A stretch of DNA of 20,820 nucleotides. Origin: a virus. The DNA lies in IMG/VR virus record IMGVR_UViG_3300007345_007007, positions 1 through 20,820 of that record, one strand, 5' to 3'. Under the pieces are notes generated by a model. The model saw only the letters and a list, made by a program, of their open reading frames with translations. It did no database searches and was not told the DNA's origin. This document shows, in pieces, positions 18,068-20,820 of the stretch (position 1 is the first letter of the stretch; the number at the start of each line of letters is the position of its first letter). The translations under genes and the position numbers were made by a program.

Positions 18068-20820
18068 CAGTCTACCTCCGATAACATGAACTTAAACTTT
18101 TTACCATTTCTTCTATTGATTAGGAACAAATCATTCTCTCCTTCTTGAATTGTATATTCACCCCATGTTCCATCAACATCATTTGTAGAACCCTCATTAC
18201 TAAGATTAATATCATTTGTATAAATGTTTGCCCAGCGAAGAGTGGTTGAACCAAGATCTCTTGTATTATTTGTATTTGGAACAATATTTCCAGCAATTGT
18301 TAGAACACTTCCAGTAAAGGTAAGATTTGCTTCTGCATTAACTGTTCCAGCAGAACCAGTAGCAGTTATGACTCTATTGTCTACATTATTTGAAATTGTT
18401 GTTGTATTTGCAGAACCCTGAGTGCCTTGAGTTGCTTGGGTTCCTTGATTACCTTGGAGTCCTTGTGTACCTTGGCGTCCTTGAAGACCTTGAGTTCCCT
18501 GGCGTCCTTGGCGTCCTTGGTTTCCTTGGAGACCTTGAGTACCTTGGGTTGCCTGTGTACCTTGATTACCTTGTGTACCTTGGTTACTTAAACCTTGCGT
18601 ACCTTGGCGTCCTTGTGTACCTTGGCGTCCCTGAAGACCTTGAGTTCCCTGGCGTCCTTGGCGTCCTTGGTTTCCTTGGAGACCCTGGTTACCTTGGCGT
18701 CCTTGGTTACCTTGGCGTCCTTGGTTACCTTGTGTACCTTGGTTACTTAAACCTTGCGTACCTTGGCGTCCTTGGTTACCCTGGTTACCTTGGCGTCCTT
18801 GGTTTCCTTGTGTACCTTGGTTACTTAAACCTTGCGTACCTTGGCGTCCTTGGTTTCCTTGGAGACCCTGGTTACCTTGGCGTCCTTGGCGACCTTGATT
18901 ACCCTGAAGACCTTGGTTACCTTGGCGTCCTTGGTTACCTTGATTACCTTGGTTACCTTGACGACCCTGACGACCTTGGTTTCCTTGGAGACCCTGATTA
19001 CCTTGACGACCTTGATTACCTTGTGTACCTTGTCTTCCTTGTACACCCTGAACACCAGATCTTGTAAATGCTAGCGTTACTTCTTCACTTACTGATGGTG
19101 AAGTACCTGCAAGATAATTGACTGGGATGGTATAATAAGTACCATTATCAGTTATATTTCCATCAACTTCAAAAATAACAACAGTATTATCTGAAGATAG
19201 AGCTGAGATTATGTAAATATAACCTCTATTCAATCCTCCAGTTAGTGTTGTATCATCCCAACTTGCGATCCATCCCGATTGATTATTGCTTAAAGCATCA
19301 ATATCATTAACTGTAATAGAAGTTACAGAAGATGCTGTTGCATTATTGAATCTAATTTGACCAGAAGATGGTGCTCCAGTTCCTCCATATGCATAAGGAA
19401 CTCCACCACGGTTACCAATGTTGCCCTGGTTACCTTGGTTACCCTGATTACCCTGATTACCTTGGTTACCTTGGCGTCCTTGGTTACCCTGAAGACCCTG
19501 GTTTCCTTGGCGTCCTTGATTACCTTGATTACCTTGGTTACCCTGATTACCTTGATTACCTTGGTTACCTTGGCGTCCTTGGTTACCTTGGAGTCCCTGA
19601 TTACCTTGATTACCTTGGTTACCCTGATTACCCTGGTTACCTTGATTACCTTGGTTACCTTGATTACCTTGGTTACCTTGGAGACCCTGAACACCAGATC
19701 TTGTGAATGCTAAAGTAATTTCTTGGTTTACGGAAGGATTTGTCCCACTGAGCGGATTAACTGGAATGGTATAATAAGAACCATTATTTGAAATATTTCC
19801 ATCAACTTCAAAAATGTTTACTGTGGTTTGTGAAGATAGGGCTGAGATTATGTAAATATAACCTCTGTTCAATCCTCCAGTTAATGTTGTATCATCCCAA
19901 CTTGCAATCCAGTTTGATTGATCATTACTTAATTGATCAATATCATGAACTTGAATTGCAGTGATGCTAGCAAAGGTTCCGTTGTTATATCTTACTTGTC
20001 CAGATGAAGGAACTCCTGTTCCTCCCCAACGATAAGGAACTCCACCACGGTTACCGATATTACCTTGGTTACCCTGATTACCCTGGTTACCTTGATTACC
20101 TTGATTACCCTGGTTGCCCTGAAGTCCCTGATTACCTTGATTGCCTTGGTTACCCTGGTTACCCTGGAGACCTTGGTTTCCTTGGTTGCCTTGGTTACCC
20201 TGGTTGCCTTGGTTACCCTGGTTGCCTTGGTTACCTTGGAGTCCCTGATTACCTTGATTACCCTGATTACCTTGGTTACCCTGATTACCTTGGTTGCCTT
20301 GGTTACCTTGGAGTCCCTGAGTACCTGCTCTATTGAAGTTAAATACTAACTTCTCAGTATTTGCAGGTCTAGATCCAGACACATATGATACTGGGATTCT
20401 ATAGAAACCAGAAGCAACTTGAACTGCACCCGTGACATTGAATACATTTACATTATTATCTGCACTATCCGCAGATGTTATTACAAGATTACCTCTAGTA
20501 AGACCAGTGTTTAATGTAGTATCATCCCAAGTGTTGTACCACCCAGTTTGATTGTTGCCAAGAACATCTAAGTTATCAATATAAATGAAGCTCACTGAGC
20601 TCATTGTTGCATTGTTATATCTTACATTTCCATTTCCAGGATCTGCGTTAGTAGTGGTTGTAGAGAAGTTATAAGGAACTCCACCACGGTTACCGTAGTT
20701 ACCTTGGTTACCCTGCAATCCTTGATTACCTTGGTTACCCTGATTACCCTGGTTACCCTGGTTACCTTGGTTACCCTGCAATCCTTGATTACCTTGGTTA
20801 CCCTGATTACCCTGGTTACC
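18067..20820 (-). CDS. Collagen-like G-X-Q fibre protein, N-terminus beyond the window (partial)
   Basis: 917 residues are visible and the frame stays open at the right edge, so the N-terminus is missing. Four tracts of Gly-X-Gln (X mostly Asn; also Leu, Arg, Thr) lie at about 20690-20820, 20050-20325, 19405-19690 and 18415-19050. Between them sit three related beta-rich domains of about 120 residues (WDDTTL, RGNLVI/RGYIYI and TIPV motifs). The C-terminal domain (18070-18415) has NTRDLGSTTLRWANIYTNDI, a frequent fibre-end motif, and QEGENDLFLINRRNGKKFKF. Gly at every third residue suggests a trimeric rod, yet the tracts contain no proline or hydroxylysine-forming lysine. The last tract is interrupted three times by GLSNQG and twice by GTQATQG. 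It is most likely a tail or host-binding fibre. Confidence 0.87.
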   Translation of the reverse strand, partial: GNQGNQGNQGNQGLQGNQGNQGNQGNQGNQGNQGLQGNQGNYGNRGGVPYNFSTTTTNADPGNGNVRYNNATMSSVSFIYIDNLDVLGNNQTGWYNTWDDTTLNTGLTRGNLVITSADSADNNVNVFNVTGAVQVASGFYRIPVSYVSGSRPANTEKLVFNFNRAGTQGLQGNQGNQGNQGNQGNQGNQGNQGLQGNQGNQGNQGNQGNQGNQGNQGLQGNQGNQGNQGNQGLQGNQGNQGNQGNQGNQGNQGNIGNRGGVPYRWGGTGVPSSGQVRYNNGTFASITAIQVHDIDQLSNDQSNWIASWDDTTLTGGLNRGYIYIISALSSQTTVNIFEVDGNISNNGSYYTIPVNPLSGTNPSVNQEITLAFTRSGVQGLQGNQGNQGNQGNQGNQGNQGNQGNQGNQGLQGNQGRQGNQGNQGNQGNQGNQGNQGRQGNQGLQGNQGRQGNQGNQGNQGNQGNQGNIGNRGGVPYAYGGTGAPSSGQIRFNNATASSVTSITVNDIDALSNNQSGWIASWDDTTLTGGLNRGYIYIISALSSDNTVVIFEVDGNITDNGTYYTIPVNYLAGTSPSVSEEVTLAFTRSGVQGVQGRQGTQGNQGRQGNQGLQGNQGRQGRQGNQGNQGNQGRQGNQGLQGNQGRQGRQGNQGLQGNQGRQGTQGLSNQGTQGNQGRQGNQGNQGRQGTQGLSNQGTQGNQGRQGNQGRQGNQGLQGNQGRQGRQGTQGLQGRQGTQGRQGTQGLSNQGTQGNQGTQATQGTQGLQGNQGRQGRQGTQGLQGRQGTQGLQGNQGTQATQGTQGSANTTTISNNVDNRVITATGSAGTVNAEANLTFTGSVLTIAGNIVPNTNNTRDLGSTTLRWANIYTNDINLSNEGSTNDVDGTWGEYTIQEGENDLFLINRRNGKKFKFMLSEVD
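19045..19405 (-). repeat. Inter-tract domain copy 3 of the fibre gene
   Basis: This stretch encodes a beta-rich domain from GNRGGVPYAYGG to LAFTRSGVQG. It is closely similar to copy 2 at protein and DNA level: the segment WIASWDDTTLTGGLNRGYIY is identical. Copy 3 differs mainly in the surface segments near DNTVVIFEVDGNIT and NYLAGTSPS. Confidence 0.75.
19690..20050 (-). repeat. Inter-tract domain copy 2 of the fibre gene
   Basis: It encodes GNRGGVPYRWGG to LAFTRSGVQG, close to copy 3. Long blocks of the DNA (around 19845-19905 against 19205-19265) are almost identical, which points to recent duplication or gene conversion inside the gene. Confidence 0.75.
20325..20690 (-). repeat. Inter-tract domain copy 1 of the fibre gene (diverged)
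   Basis: It encodes GNRGGVPYNFSTT to FNFNRAGTQG. It shares NRGGVPY, VRYNNAT, WDDTTL, RGNLVITSA and the IPV strand with copies 2 and 3 but is clearly more diverged, so it is an older copy or one selected for another function. Confidence 0.7.

Noticed and set aside
18390-20349. Several long open frames on the + strand and in other frames through the fibre gene, rich in Leu-Gly-Tyr or Thr-Leu-Val
   Set aside because: They are by-products of the 9-base repeat coding for Gly-X-Gln, which rarely makes stop codons in any frame. Their composition follows the repeat, and none has a credible start or a known domain.
18415-20820. Regularly repeated short units that resemble a CRISPR array
   Set aside because: The repeats are contiguous 9-base codon triplets without unique spacers and lie in an uninterrupted reading frame.
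1-20820. tRNA, rRNA, integrase or insertion sequence
   Set aside because: I saw no cloverleaf-like sequence with CCA end or TTC-G motif, no transposase or integrase motif and no long terminal repeats, though a careful scan by program was not possible.

Overview
The window looks like part of the genome of a T4-like myovirus infecting marine picocyanobacteria (Synechococcus or Prochlorococcus). The reasoning is that tightly packed, AT-rich, short genes with stop/start overlaps carry typical cyanophage cargo: two high-light-inducible (hli) genes, a plant-type ferredoxin (petF) and the bilin reductase pcyA. They sit beside tail-fibre genes with collagen-like tracts and a tail-collar tip, and beside a large block of glycosyltransferase and methyltransferase genes. 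I cannot name the isolate.

Layout. Positions 1-1231 (+ strand) hold the end of one gene and two small exported proteins of unknown role; the third gene lacks a normal start codon. All other genes run on the - strand, so I describe them from the right. At 18067-20820 is a collagen-like fibre protein whose N-terminus lies beyond the window. It is followed by a collar/HxH tip protein (17441-18067). A good sigma70-type promoter at 17403-17431 then opens a run of about 10 kb of nearly contiguous genes: a GH130-like propeller, putative glycosyltransferases, FkbM-type and other methyltransferases, an alpha-1,2-fucosyltransferase-like protein, a 994-residue four-part enzyme (GT2 + GT25 + helical repeat + FkbM-like), a degenerate nuclease, pcyA and a coiled-coil protein.

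A 208-bp control region (7351-7558) with stacked promoters and palindromes precedes a small outer-membrane barrel-like protein. Next, between terminators, lies a photosynthesis/redox operon: hli, a 28-residue membrane peptide, petF, a type II peroxiredoxin, a 56-residue protein and a second short hli. After another terminator with an embedded promoter comes a group that resembles a lysis or envelope-attack module: tail-lysozyme-like protein, two small proteins, an exported HExxH metallopeptidase-like protein, a small protein, a two-helix membrane protein, a 63-residue membrane protein and an active-looking SNase. The last two genes, a 43-residue membrane protein and a proline-rich protein, end tail to tail against the + strand genes at 1221-1231.

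How it may work together (inference). Ferredoxin can donate electrons to PcyA, and hli proteins and peroxiredoxin protect the infected cell's photosystems from light stress. The glycosylation block could decorate the phage fibre or alter the host surface. The most striking points are the proline-free G-X-Q fibre next to a GT25-domain enzyme, terminators whose loops carry the -35 box of the next promoter, the heavily controlled barrel-protein gene, and a second SNase copy that has lost all catalytic residues.
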